NCBI GenBank assembly: GCA_016195085.1
Contig: JACQAG010000003.1
Span: 48,894 to 112,893, forward strand
DNA: 64,000 bases
Source: Pseudomonadota bacterium
Lineage (GTDB): Bacteria > Pseudomonadota > Alphaproteobacteria > SHVZ01
Direction of reading: 5' to 3'
Shown here piece after piece: positions 35,625 to 43,992 of this stretch. The position numbers and the translations under genes were made by a program. The notes beneath the pieces are model-generated. The model was not told the origin of the DNA. It did no database searches and saw only the letters and a list, made by a program, of their open reading frames with translations. Numbering within the stretch: the stretch's first letter is position 1; every line of letters begins with the position of its first letter.

Positions 35625-35752
35625 TCCAATCGGACGGGGCTCGACGGACACAACTGCTTGTGCCTACTGTACGCCACGGGCGTTGTCCATGGCCTCGAGC
35701 GCGGCCCGCTGGCGGTCGTGACCGGAACGGGCCCGAGGGGGAACGCCGCGGC
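35624..35752. promoter_or_regulatory. shared leader repeat, copy 1 (divergent fucU / sugar permease)
   Basis: About 130 bases that align with 40372-40502. The perfectly shared core is TGCTTGTGCCTACTGTACGC, followed by a shared CGTTGTCCATGG, TGACCGGAA and GGGGAACGC. Both copies lie in gaps upstream of plus-strand transport genes. A common regulator, or a copied promoter region, would explain this. Confidence 0.6.
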
Positions 35753-35776
35753 GTGGCCGCGGGCGGAGCGGCGACG

Positions 35777-36643
35777 ATGATCATCCGATCCGAGGGGGAG
35801 CGTTTTGCATGGACGCTGGTCGCGCCGACCGCCGCCATGATGCTGGCGATCCTCGGGCTGCCGCTGATGTTCTCGCTCTTCGTCAGCTTCCATGATTGGG
35901 ATCTGACGCGGATTCCAAATCGGCTCGAATGGGCTGGGCTGCAGAACTATGTCGAGCTCGTCGCCGGCATCGAGACCTGGCGGGCCTTGCAGTTCACCTT
36001 GATCTACACGGTTGCCTGCGTCGGCGGCGAGTTCGTCCTCGGCCTCGTTCTCGCCCTCTTGCTGCACCATGCGCCGGTCGGCCGGCAAATGTTCACCGCG
36101 ATCCTCGTGCTGCCGATGATGATGACGCCGATCGTGAGCGGCCTTGTCTGGCGGCTCATGTACAACCCGACCTATGGCGTGATCAATCAGAGCCTCGGCC
36201 TCGGCAATGTGCTGTGGCTGGGCGAGGTCGACTCTGCCGTGCTGGCGGTGATCATCGCGACGATCTGGCAGAACACCGGCTTCGTGATGATCCTGTTGCT
36301 GGCGGGTTTGCAATCCCTGTCCAAGGAGCCCTTCGAGGCGGCGCGCATCGACGGCGCCTCGGCCTGGCAATCGTTTCGCTACGTCATGCTGCCGCTGCTC
36401 GCACCGACGATTCTGGTCGTGCTCCTCATCCGGACCATCTTCGAGTTTCGCGCATTCGACGTCATCTGGATCTTGACCCAGGGCGGACCCGCAGGCGCCA
36501 CGGAGGCCCTCAGCCTCCTCAATTTCCGCATGGGTTTTCGATATTTCGCAATCGGCCCTGCCGCGGCCTTGTCGTGGATCATGCTGGCGGCGACGGCGGT
36601 TCTGTCCGTGGGCTACATCCGGGCGCTCGGTCGTGCCCGCTAG
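35777..36643 (+). CDS. sugar ABC transporter permease (MalF/UgpA-like)
   Basis: A 288-residue permease with six membrane spans. FAWTLVAPTAAMMLAILGLP is the first span, and SKEPFEAARIDGASAWQSFR is the classical EAA loop of carbohydrate importers; WILTQGGPAGATEALSLLNF is also typical of this CUT1 subunit. The start at 35777 has GGAG nearby. It heads a plus-strand operon with a second permease, a binding protein and a GH172 protein. No sugar-ABC ATPase is encoded here, so a shared MsmK/UgpC-type ATPase elsewhere must energise it. Confidence 0.92.
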   Translation: MIIRSEGERFAWTLVAPTAAMMLAILGLPLMFSLFVSFHDWDLTRIPNRLEWAGLQNYVELVAGIETWRALQFTLIYTVACVGGEFVLGLVLALLLHHAPVGRQMFTAILVLPMMMTPIVSGLVWRLMYNPTYGVINQSLGLGNVLWLGEVDSAVLAVIIATIWQNTGFVMILLLAGLQSLSKEPFEAARIDGASAWQSFRYVMLPLLAPTILVVLLIRTIFEFRAFDVIWILTQGGPAGATEALSLLNFRMGFRYFAIGPAAALSWIMLAATAVLSVGYIRALGRAR

Positions 36644-36689
36644 AGGGAGACAACCCGGGCCCGGGAAGCCGGGCTCGCGGGCAGCGTCG

Positions 36690-37559
36690 ATGATGGTGCG
36701 AGGACCGATGCTGTTCGGGCGGCGATGGAACCTCAAGGACATCTTGATCCTTGTTGCGCTGGTGTTTGCATCGGCGATCTTCCTGTTTCCGATCCTGCTC
36801 GTGGTCTCGGTCTCATTTAAGGCGCCGATCGACATCATGGCGATGCCGCCGAAATGGTTGTTCCAGCCGACGCTGGAGAACTATCGAGCGCTCTTGGGGC
36901 TGGTGCCGAGCGAGTTCAAGTTCGATCTTTGGCTGCACTTCCGCAACAGCATCCTCGCCGCCAGCGGCGCCACCTTCCTATCCCTGCTGCTGGGCACGCC
37001 GGCTGCTTACGCCTTCGCGCGCGTGTCCTTTCGGGGCAGCCAGACCATGCTCTTGTCGCTGCTCGCGGTGCGCATGCTGCCGCCGATCGCCACGGTGATC
37101 CCGCTGTTCCTGATCATGCGCGAGCTGCATCTCGTAGACTCTGTCATCGGCCTCGTCATCGCCTACACGACATTCAATCTGCCGTTCATCACTTGGATCA
37201 TGCGCAGCTTCTTCCTCGATCTGCCGCGCGAGCTGGAGGAATCCGGTTGGATCGATGGCGCCACGCGCTGGCAGGCGTTCCGGCTGCTGATACTGCCCTT
37301 GAGCCTGCCCGGCCTCGTCGCCTCGGCGATCTTCGGATTGATGCTGGCATGGAACGATTTCCTGTTCGCGGTCATTCTGACGAGCCGAGACGCGCCGACG
37401 CTGCCGATGATGACGGCGGGCTTCGTCACCGACCAAGGTGTCTCCTGGGGCATCATGATGGCGGCGGGTGCAGTCATCATCGTGCCGGTGCTGGTCTTCA
37501 CTCTGTTCGTGCAGCGCTTCCTCGTCTCCGGACTGACCTCGGGCGCGATGAAGGGATGA
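36690..37559 (+). CDS. sugar ABC transporter permease (MalG/UgpE-like)
   Basis: A 289-residue CUT1 permease partner. The early hydrophobic span precedes VVSVSFKAPIDIMAMPPKWL, and the EAA loop is LPRELEESGWIDGATRWQAF, followed by LPLSLPGLVASAIFGLMLAW. The C-terminus ends FVQRFLVSGLTSGAMKG, standard for MalG-like subunits. Start codons at 36690, 36693 and 36708 are all possible; none has a strong ribosome site. It follows the first permease after about 46 bases. Confidence 0.92.
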   Translation: MMVRGPMLFGRRWNLKDILILVALVFASAIFLFPILLVVSVSFKAPIDIMAMPPKWLFQPTLENYRALLGLVPSEFKFDLWLHFRNSILAASGATFLSLLLGTPAAYAFARVSFRGSQTMLLSLLAVRMLPPIATVIPLFLIMRELHLVDSVIGLVIAYTTFNLPFITWIMRSFFLDLPRELEESGWIDGATRWQAFRLLILPLSLPGLVASAIFGLMLAWNDFLFAVILTSRDAPTLPMMTAGFVTDQGVSWGIMMAAGAVIIVPVLVFTLFVQRFLVSGLTSGAMKG

Positions 37560-37658
37560 AAAGTGCTGCGAGGGGCGGCGGGCATGATGCTGCATGATCG
37601 GCTGCTGGGTGTTTATCGGCCCCCTCGCGGGGCGCAACGAAGGAAGGAGGAAAAGGCG

Positions 37659-38948
37659 ATGGATATGAAATGGATGCGGATCGCCGCTGCGGCGGCGGTG
37701 ACGGTCTTCTCGGCGGCCTGGGCGATGGGTCCAGCGCCGCTCATGGCGCAGCAGACGCTGAGGATCATCGGACCGACCGGCGGCGCCGTGAAAGCCTTGA
37801 CCGAGGATCTGATCCCGGCCTTTCAAACGGCAACCGGCGTGAAGGTCGAGGGCATCTTCCTGCCGCAAGACGGCTTGACCCAGAAGGCGATGACGGAATT
37901 CGTCTCCCGAGCGCCGTCCTTCGATGCGATCATGTTCGAGACCAGCTGGGGCGGCCGCTACGCGCCGTTCCTCGATGATCTGCAGCCCTATGTCATCAAG
38001 GCCGGAGCTGCCTATGACGAGGCGGACATCCTAGCGGCGGCCCGCGGCATGGGCATCGCCGACGGCAAGACCGTCGGCCTTCCCTACCGCACGCTCGGGC
38101 GCATGCTCTACTACCGCAAGGACCTGTTCCAGGAAGCCGGCCTGAGCGAGCCGCCGAAGACCCTGCCGCAGATGCTGGAATACGCCCAGAAGCTGACCAA
38201 GGGCGACGTCTATGGCTTGGCGATCCTGGGCAAGCAGGGTTTCGGCAATGCCTATGAGTTCGGCAGCTACCTCTTCAGCAGCGGCGGCACCTGGTGGGAC
38301 CGCAAGAGCTATGAGGTGCGCATCAACGATCCGATCGGGGTCAAGGCCTTGGGCTTCTACGCCGATCTTCGCAACAAGCAGAAGGTCGTCCCGCCGGAAG
38401 TGACCACCTGGGCCTGGGACGAATGGATCGCCGGCGCGCAAAACGGCCGCTACGCCATGACGATCATGCACGTTCCCTACGCCACCCAGATCGAGGATCC
38501 CAAGCTCAGCAAGACCGCCGGGAAATGGGGCTGGGCCGACGCGCCCGGATGGGACAGCCTGGCGCAGGGTGCCCCGCCGGTGGGCGGCTGGCTCTGGGGC
38601 CTGCCTGCCGAGAGCCGGCAGAAAGCGCTGGCTTGGCAGTTCATCGCCTATGTGACCGGCAAGGAGGCGCAGCTCAAGAGCGCGCTCAACGCCAACGCAC
38701 CCTCGCGCCGCAGCGCGTTCATGAGCCCGGAGCTCAAGGCAAAATGGCCCTGGGCCGAGGTGGCGCTGCGCTCGCTCGATCGTGGTACGCCCATGTACAA
38801 CAATCCCGAAGAGCTCGAAGCCGAAGCCGCGTTGGCGGTCAACGTGTCGGAGGCCTTGCTTGGCGCGAAGACGGCGCAGCAGGCGGCGGACGAGAGCGCG
38901 GCCAAGCTGAAGCAGATCCTGGAGAAGGCCGGCCGCTACAAGAAGTAG
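37659..38948 (+). CDS. sugar ABC transporter substrate-binding protein (family 1)
   Basis: A 429-residue periplasmic binding protein. The start at 37659 follows AAGGAGG and gives a leader RIAAAAAVTVFSAAWAMGPA ending near MAQ before QTLRIIGPTGGAVKALTEDL. The core contains FDAIMFETSWGGRYAPFLDD, RTLGRMLYYRKDLFQEAGL and WAWDEWIAGAQNGRYAM, as in CUT1 sugar receptors. It would present a monosaccharide or small glycoside to the two permeases upstream. Confidence 0.92.
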   Translation: MDMKWMRIAAAAAVTVFSAAWAMGPAPLMAQQTLRIIGPTGGAVKALTEDLIPAFQTATGVKVEGIFLPQDGLTQKAMTEFVSRAPSFDAIMFETSWGGRYAPFLDDLQPYVIKAGAAYDEADILAAARGMGIADGKTVGLPYRTLGRMLYYRKDLFQEAGLSEPPKTLPQMLEYAQKLTKGDVYGLAILGKQGFGNAYEFGSYLFSSGGTWWDRKSYEVRINDPIGVKALGFYADLRNKQKVVPPEVTTWAWDEWIAGAQNGRYAMTIMHVPYATQIEDPKLSKTAGKWGWADAPGWDSLAQGAPPVGGWLWGLPAESRQKALAWQFIAYVTGKEAQLKSALNANAPSRRSAFMSPELKAKWPWAEVALRSLDRGTPMYNNPEELEAEAALAVNVSEALLGAKTAQQAADESAAKLKQILEKAGRYKK

Positions 38949-39037
38949 CCCCGGGAGACGCATGCCGGGGATGGGTGCCCTCCCGTCTCCGGCTTGCCCT
39001 ACATCGTCGAGGCATCATTTCGGTCGGAGGCAGAGGC

Positions 39038-40102
39038 ATGGGGACGGAGGACGGCAGCATCGGCGGGCCGCTGCGTGGACTGGCGCGGCTTCGCGATGTG
39101 CGGAGCCGCAGGGCTTCGAGCCACGACCGCAGCGGCGGCAACGAGGATTTCGTCTGGATCAAGCCGGGCGAGGCAGCGAGGCTTTTGGATGCCGAGGGTG
39201 CCGGCTGCATCACCCACATATGGATGACGGCGGCGTGCAAGGAGCGCCACTATCTGCGCAAGCTGGTGCTGCGCATGTGGTGGGATGGCGAAGAGACTCC
39301 GAGCGTGGAAGTGCCGCTCGGCGATTTCTTCGGCATCGGCCACGCCGAGACGCGGAACTTCGCCTCGCTGCCGCTCGCGATGTCGCCGCAGGCCGGACGC
39401 GGTCTCACCTGCTACTTCCCCATGCCCTTTGCCAAAGCGGCGCGCATCGAGGTCGAGAACCAGTGTTCGGAGACATCCGCGCGGCTTTACTTCTACGTCG
39501 ACTATGAAAGCTACACTGCGCTCGCCGACGATATGGCACGGTTCCACGCGACCTGGCATCGCGAGAATCCCTGCGACGGCATGTCTCCCCAAGGCATGAA
39601 TTTCGAGACCTACCAATATGAGGGAACCAACCGCACCGGCGAAGGCAACTACGTCATTCTCGAGGCGGAAGGAAGCGGCCACTATGTCGGCTGCCACCTC
39701 GACATCCATAATCTAACGGAGACCAAGGGGCGCAACTGGTATGGCGAGGGCGACGACATGATCTTTGTGGATGGGGAGTCCTTGCCAAGCATCCATGGCA
39801 CCGGGACCGAGGACTACTTCAACACCGCTTGGTGCCCGCAGGAGCCGTTCACCAGCCCCTATTTCGGCATCACCATGCCCGGCGGTCCGAATTGGTCCGG
39901 CAAGATCTCGCTCTACCGTTATCACGTCGAGGATCCGATCCATTTCCGGAAATCGATCCGCGTCACCATCGAGCACGGCCACGCCAACCGCCGGTGCGAC
40001 GACTACGCGAGCACCGCCTACTGGTACCAGGCTGAGCCGCACAAGAAGCAGCGCCCGCTCATGCCGGTTGCCGAGCGGCTGCCGCGCGAGGATCCCGTCT
40101 AG
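39038..40102 (+). CDS. GH172 / DUF2961 family glycoside hydrolase-like protein
   Basis: A 354-residue protein of DUF2961, the family now containing alpha-D-fructofuranosidases and difructose-anhydride-forming enzymes (GH172). Recognisable blocks: NEDFVWIKPGEAARLLDAEG, ITHIWMTAACKERHYLRKLV, VEVPLGDFFGIGHAETRNF and the strongly conserved HGTGTEDYFNTAW with a candidate catalytic Glu. No leader is seen, so it probably acts on an imported saccharide. The start at 39038 follows GGAGG. It closes the sugar-transport operon after an 89-base gap. Family assignment is good; the exact linkage is not known, and fucose or arabinose relatives are possible. Confidence 0.85.
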   Translation: MGTEDGSIGGPLRGLARLRDVRSRRASSHDRSGGNEDFVWIKPGEAARLLDAEGAGCITHIWMTAACKERHYLRKLVLRMWWDGEETPSVEVPLGDFFGIGHAETRNFASLPLAMSPQAGRGLTCYFPMPFAKAARIEVENQCSETSARLYFYVDYESYTALADDMARFHATWHRENPCDGMSPQGMNFETYQYEGTNRTGEGNYVILEAEGSGHYVGCHLDIHNLTETKGRNWYGEGDDMIFVDGESLPSIHGTGTEDYFNTAWCPQEPFTSPYFGITMPGGPNWSGKISLYRYHVEDPIHFRKSIRVTIEHGHANRRCDDYASTAYWYQAEPHKKQRPLMPVAERLPREDPV

Positions 40103-40114
40103 CGCCGGCCTTGG

Positions 40115-40337
40115 TCAGTAGCCTCGCGCCCGGTCCACCTCAAGGATCGGTCTGAGCCCGCGGCGAACGCGGTGCAGGTTTTCCACGACCTGCTGGGCGG
40201 CTGGCGAGCAGGCATTCGATCTCGCCAGGATCGCCGATCGCGGGCCAGCGGCGCACCTCGAGCCCGGGATCGGCGGCCTTGAGGCCGTCGGCCCAGGCAT
40301 CGAGATCGGGCGCGCGTGAGTAGAGGAGGATGGTCAT
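40115..40337 (-). pseudogene. D-2-hydroxyacid dehydrogenase remnant (internal deletion)
   Basis: The first 46 or so codons (from 40337: MTILLYSRAPDLDAWADGLK, then VRRWPAIGDPGEIECLL) match the N-terminus of GhrA-type glyoxylate/hydroxyacid reductases. The last 26, in another frame (QQVVENLHRVRRGL, then EVDRARGY and TGA at 40115-40117), match the C-terminus of the same family. Everything between, about 240 residues including the NAD domain, is gone. The join near 40190-40200 shifts frame, so no useful product is expected. It may once have reduced a keto acid from the neighbouring sugar pathway. Confidence 0.72.
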
Positions 40338-40371
40338 GGGGTTACGGTGGCGGCTGAAATGGGCTCTGTCT

Positions 40372-40502
40372 TTCCAGTTCGACAAGGCTCGACGGGCAAG
40401 GCTGCTTGTGCCTACTGTACGCGACTGGCCGTTGTCCATGGGCTTAAGCGGCCGCCGCCGGCAGCCATGACCGGAAAGTGCCCAATAGGGGAACGCGGCG
40501 GC
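40372..40502. promoter_or_regulatory. shared leader repeat, copy 2 (upstream of binding protein at 40583)
   Basis: Aligns with 35624-35752 over about 130 bases; see that entry for the shared blocks. It fills most of the 245-base gap between the dehydrogenase remnant and the next binding-protein gene. Confidence 0.6.
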
Positions 40503-40582
40503 GGCCCCGGTTTTCCTGGCGGAAAATCCGGGCGCAGGCCAGGCGGGGCGTCAACCGAAGGACCACAACGGGGAGGCGCGTC

Positions 40583-42184
40583 ATGCATCCTATTTTGCAC
40601 TCGAGAGGCCGCATGTCGGTGGCGGCAGCGGCACTGGCCGCCGCGTTCCTGGCGGCACCCGCCGCAGCGAGGGCGGAATCCGTTCTGCGCTTCGTGCCCG
40701 ATGCGGATTTGAAGGTGCTGGACGCGACCTTCACCACCATCGGCACGACGATCGACCACGGTTACATGGTCTTCGACGTGCTCTACGCCCCGGACGGCAA
40801 ATGGGAAACAAAGCCGCAGATGGCGGAGTCGCATACCGCCAGCGCCGACGGGCTCACCTGGACGTTCAAATTGCGCCCGGGCCTCACCTTTCATGACGGG
40901 AGCCCGGTCACCGGCGCGGACGTGGCGGAGTCGATCCGGCGCTGGGAGGCCAAGAATACGCTCGGGCGTACCATCGCAACATTCGTAGCCGAGGTGACCG
41001 CCGCGGGCGTCGACGGCGTCACGATCAAACTCAAGGCACCCTTCGCGCCAATGATCTGGGCGCTCGGCGCTTCGTCCAACCCGCTGTTCATCCTGCGCCA
41101 GCAGGAGGCGAGGACCGATCCGAACGTCCCCATCACCACCATGATCGGTTCCGGCCCGTTCACCTTCGAGGTGAAGGACTGGCAGCCCGGCAACAAGGTC
41201 GTCTACCGGAAATTCCAGGGCTACAAGCCGAGGCCCGAGCCGGCCGACGGTGTTGCCGGCGGCAAGGTCGTGAAGGTCGACCGCGTCGACTGGATGTACA
41301 TTCCCGATGCCAATACCGCGGTCCAGGCGCTGATCAACAACGAGGTGGACGCGATGGTCGTGATCCCACCCGATCTGCTGCCGATATTGAAGAAGAACCC
41401 GAACGTGGTGACGGCGACGCCGGACAAGCTCGGCAATCAGACCATGCTGAGGCCGAACAGCCTGGTCCCGCCCTTCGACAATCCGAAGGTGCGCCAGGCA
41501 CTGCTCTATGCCGTCGACCAAAACATGTACCTCCAGGTCATGCAGAACGATCCGTCGATGCGCACGCTTTGCTGGTCGGTGTTCATGTGCGGCACGCCCT
41601 TGGAGACCAAGGCCGGGCAGGGCGATTTCGCTACACCGGGCGCCAAGAAGGAGAAGGCGCGGCAGCTTTTGCAGGAGGCCGGCTACAAGGGCGAGCCCGT
41701 GGTCATGATGAACCCGACGGATCAGTCGGTGATCTCCGCCCTGACCCTGGTCTCGGCGCAGCTTTTGAAGGATGTCGGGTTTACCGTCGACGTGCAGAAC
41801 ATGGATTGGGCGACGCTGGTCTCGCGCCGCCCGGTCAAGGAGTCGCCGGCGGTCAACAAGGGCGGCTGGAGCGTGTTCCACACCTGGGGTACCGGGCCGT
41901 TCATGTCGAGCCCGCTGATGAATTCCGGCGCGCAGACACCTTGCGACGGCAAGAACTGGTTCGGTTGGCCCTGCGACGAGACCCTGGAGAAGACCAGGCT
42001 GGAGTTCATCACCGCGGATACCCCGGAGAAGATCCGCGACGTCAACGAGCGCTACCACAAGCGCTTCTACGAGGTCGTGCCCTATGTGCCCTTGGGGCAG
42101 TTCGTGGGGCCGGTCGCCTATCGCAAGGAATTGAAGGGCGTGCTCCAGGATGTCCGCTTCTCGCAGTGGAACATCGAGAAGTGA
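40583..42184 (+). CDS. ABC transporter substrate-binding protein, family 5, four-cysteine subgroup
   Basis: A 533-residue periplasmic binding protein. The start at 40583 follows GGGAGG; the leader has the core SVAAAALAAAFLAAPAAARA. Mature blocks: DADLKVLDATFTTIGTTIDH, FKLRPGLTFHDGSPVTGADV, IGSGPFTFEVKDWQPGNKVV and RQALLYAVDQNMYLQVM. It carries the subgroup's two cysteine pairs, LCWSVFMCGTP and PCDGKNWFGWPCDE. It is followed at once by a paralogue whose frame opens at the stop codon, so they are co-transcribed, but no permease lies in the cluster. Confidence 0.92.
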   Translation: MHPILHSRGRMSVAAAALAAAFLAAPAAARAESVLRFVPDADLKVLDATFTTIGTTIDHGYMVFDVLYAPDGKWETKPQMAESHTASADGLTWTFKLRPGLTFHDGSPVTGADVAESIRRWEAKNTLGRTIATFVAEVTAAGVDGVTIKLKAPFAPMIWALGASSNPLFILRQQEARTDPNVPITTMIGSGPFTFEVKDWQPGNKVVYRKFQGYKPRPEPADGVAGGKVVKVDRVDWMYIPDANTAVQALINNEVDAMVVIPPDLLPILKKNPNVVTATPDKLGNQTMLRPNSLVPPFDNPKVRQALLYAVDQNMYLQVMQNDPSMRTLCWSVFMCGTPLETKAGQGDFATPGAKKEKARQLLQEAGYKGEPVVMMNPTDQSVISALTLVSAQLLKDVGFTVDVQNMDWATLVSRRPVKESPAVNKGGWSVFHTWGTGPFMSSPLMNSGAQTPCDGKNWFGWPCDETLEKTRLEFITADTPEKIRDVNERYHKRFYEVVPYVPLGQFVGPVAYRKELKGVLQDVRFSQWNIEK

Positions 42185-42204
42185 TGCAGAGCCGGAGGGA
42201 TCGC

Positions 42205-43818
42205 ATGTTGTCAATGATGGTTGGCCGGCGCATTGCCGCCGGCTTGGCGTTCGCCGGCCTCGCCGGCCTCGCCGGCCTCATGGGTTCGAGCTGGACGGCG
42301 CTCGGCGCCACCACGCTCAAGGTCGTCGCCGAAGCCGAAATGCGCTCGGTCGATCCGATCTGGACCACGGCCGGCGTCGTCTATGCCCATGGCATGATGA
42401 TCTACGACATGCTCTATGGCGAGGACGAGCTGGGCGTGCCGCATCCGCAAATGGTGGAGAGCCAGACCGCCAGCGCCGACGGCCTCACCTGGACCTTCAC
42501 GCTCCGGCCGGGCTTGAAGTGGCAGGACGGCACGCCGGTGACGGCGCGCGACGTCGTGCCCTCGATCCGCCGCTGGGCGGCGCGCATGGCGGTCGGCGCG
42601 GTGATGATGGACCGGACGGCCGAGATGAAGGCGCTCGACGATCGGCGCTGGGAGATCCGCTTCAAGGATCGGTTCGGCCCGGTGACCAACGTGCTCGCCA
42701 ATTCCGGCACCCCGCTCTTCGTCATGCGCGAGAAGGATGCGCTGACCGACCCCTTCCAGCAGGTGCTGGAAACCGTCGGTTCCGGCCCGTTCATCTTCAA
42801 CAAGGACGAGTGGGTCCCCGGCAGCACCTGGACCTATCGCCGCAACCCCGACTACCTCGCCCGCAGCGGGCCGCCCGCCGGCCATTCCGGCAGCAAGGCA
42901 ACCAAGCTCGACCGGGTGGAATACACCTACCTGCCCGACCAAGCCGTGGCGGTGCAGAGCGTGATCCGCGGCGAGATGGACATCGTCCAGTTTCCGCCGA
43001 CCGATCTCGTGAAGCTCTTGAAGAACAGCCCCAACGTGAAGGTCGAGATCACCAACAAGCTCGGTCGTCTGGGCATTCTCCGGCCGAACTTCCTGGCGGC
43101 GCCGATGGACAACCCGAAGATCCGCCAGGTGCTGCTCTACGCCATGGATCAGAGCCAGATGCTGAATGCCGTGGTGGGCAATCCCGAGCAGGAGATCGTC
43201 TGCTGGTCGGGGCTCGCCTGCCGGGTGCCGCTCGACACCAAGGTCGGCCTCGGCGACTTCGCGCAGCCGACGGCGAACAAGGAGAAGGCCCGGGCGCTGC
43301 TCAAGGAGTCGGGCTACAAGAACGAGACGATCGTGCTCATGAACCCGACCGACCAGCCGCAGATCACCATCTTCGCCCAGCTCGCCGCCCAGCAGCTGAA
43401 GGAGGTCGGCTTCAACATCGACATGCAGAGCATGGATTGGGCAACCCTGGTCTCGCGCCGCTCGGTCAAGGACAATCCCAGCGCCAACCGCTCCGGCTGG
43501 CACGTCTTCATCACCACGTCCACGACCGGCTTCCAGGGCGAGCCCTTGGCGAACAACGCCCTCAATACCACCTGCGACGGCAAGAACTGGTTCGGCTGGC
43601 CCTGCGATGAGGAGCTGAACAAGATCCGCTTGGAGTTCGTCACCGCGGGTACTTCCGAGCAGCGCCTGGAGATCGCCGGGCGTCTCAACAAGCGCTTCTA
43701 CGAGGTGGTGCCCTACGTCAACACCGGACAGTTCGTGACGCCGGCGGCCTACCGCACCAACATCTCCGGGATCATCGATCTCGGCTACCAGGTGCTTTGG
43801 GCGGTGGAGAAGAAATAG
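42205..43818 (+). CDS. ABC transporter substrate-binding protein, family 5, four-cysteine subgroup
   Basis: A 537-residue paralogue of the preceding gene, with nearly superimposable blocks: QTASADGLTWTFTLRPGLKW, VGSGPFIFNKDEWVPGS, MDWATLVSRRSVKDNPSAN. The cysteine pairs are VCWSGLACRVP and TCDGKNWFGWPCDE. ATG 42205 is preferred because GGAGG lies six bases upstream; ATG 42184 at the previous stop is the alternative. The leader contains a run of AGLAGLAGL repeats. Two tandem receptors suggest either two ligands for one shared transporter or recent duplication. Deacylase and acetamidase genes follow. Confidence 0.92.
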   Translation: MLSMMVGRRIAAGLAFAGLAGLAGLMGSSWTALGATTLKVVAEAEMRSVDPIWTTAGVVYAHGMMIYDMLYGEDELGVPHPQMVESQTASADGLTWTFTLRPGLKWQDGTPVTARDVVPSIRRWAARMAVGAVMMDRTAEMKALDDRRWEIRFKDRFGPVTNVLANSGTPLFVMREKDALTDPFQQVLETVGSGPFIFNKDEWVPGSTWTYRRNPDYLARSGPPAGHSGSKATKLDRVEYTYLPDQAVAVQSVIRGEMDIVQFPPTDLVKLLKNSPNVKVEITNKLGRLGILRPNFLAAPMDNPKIRQVLLYAMDQSQMLNAVVGNPEQEIVCWSGLACRVPLDTKVGLGDFAQPTANKEKARALLKESGYKNETIVLMNPTDQPQITIFAQLAAQQLKEVGFNIDMQSMDWATLVSRRSVKDNPSANRSGWHVFITTSTTGFQGEPLANNALNTTCDGKNWFGWPCDEELNKIRLEFVTAGTSEQRLEIAGRLNKRFYEVVPYVNTGQFVTPAAYRTNISGIIDLGYQVLWAVEKK

Positions 43819-43831
43819 GAGCACTGATAGT

Positions 43832-43930
43832 ACCCCCCACCCTAACCCTCCCCCGCAAGGGGGGAGGGGATACGAAAATACTTCGTCTCCTAACTCCCTC
43901 CCCCCTTGCGGGGGAGGGTAGGGGGGGGGT
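43832..43930. repeat. GC-rich interrupted palindrome, copy 4
   Basis: Arms of the CCCCCCACCCTAACCCTCCC type face GGGGGAGGGTAGGGGGGGGG, with an inner CCCCCGCAAGGGGG-like hairpin in each half. It lies between the second binding-protein gene and the deacylase gene. Confidence 0.75.
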
Positions 43931-43992
43931 GATCCGATGGGCACGGATTAGGTTCAACCCAGCTTCGGCGTGAGGAGACGCAGTCAGCCGCC

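Noticed and set aside
39038..40102. GH172 protein considered as a secreted enzyme
   Set aside because: No leader peptide is found at the supported start; the upstream frame lacks a ribosome site.
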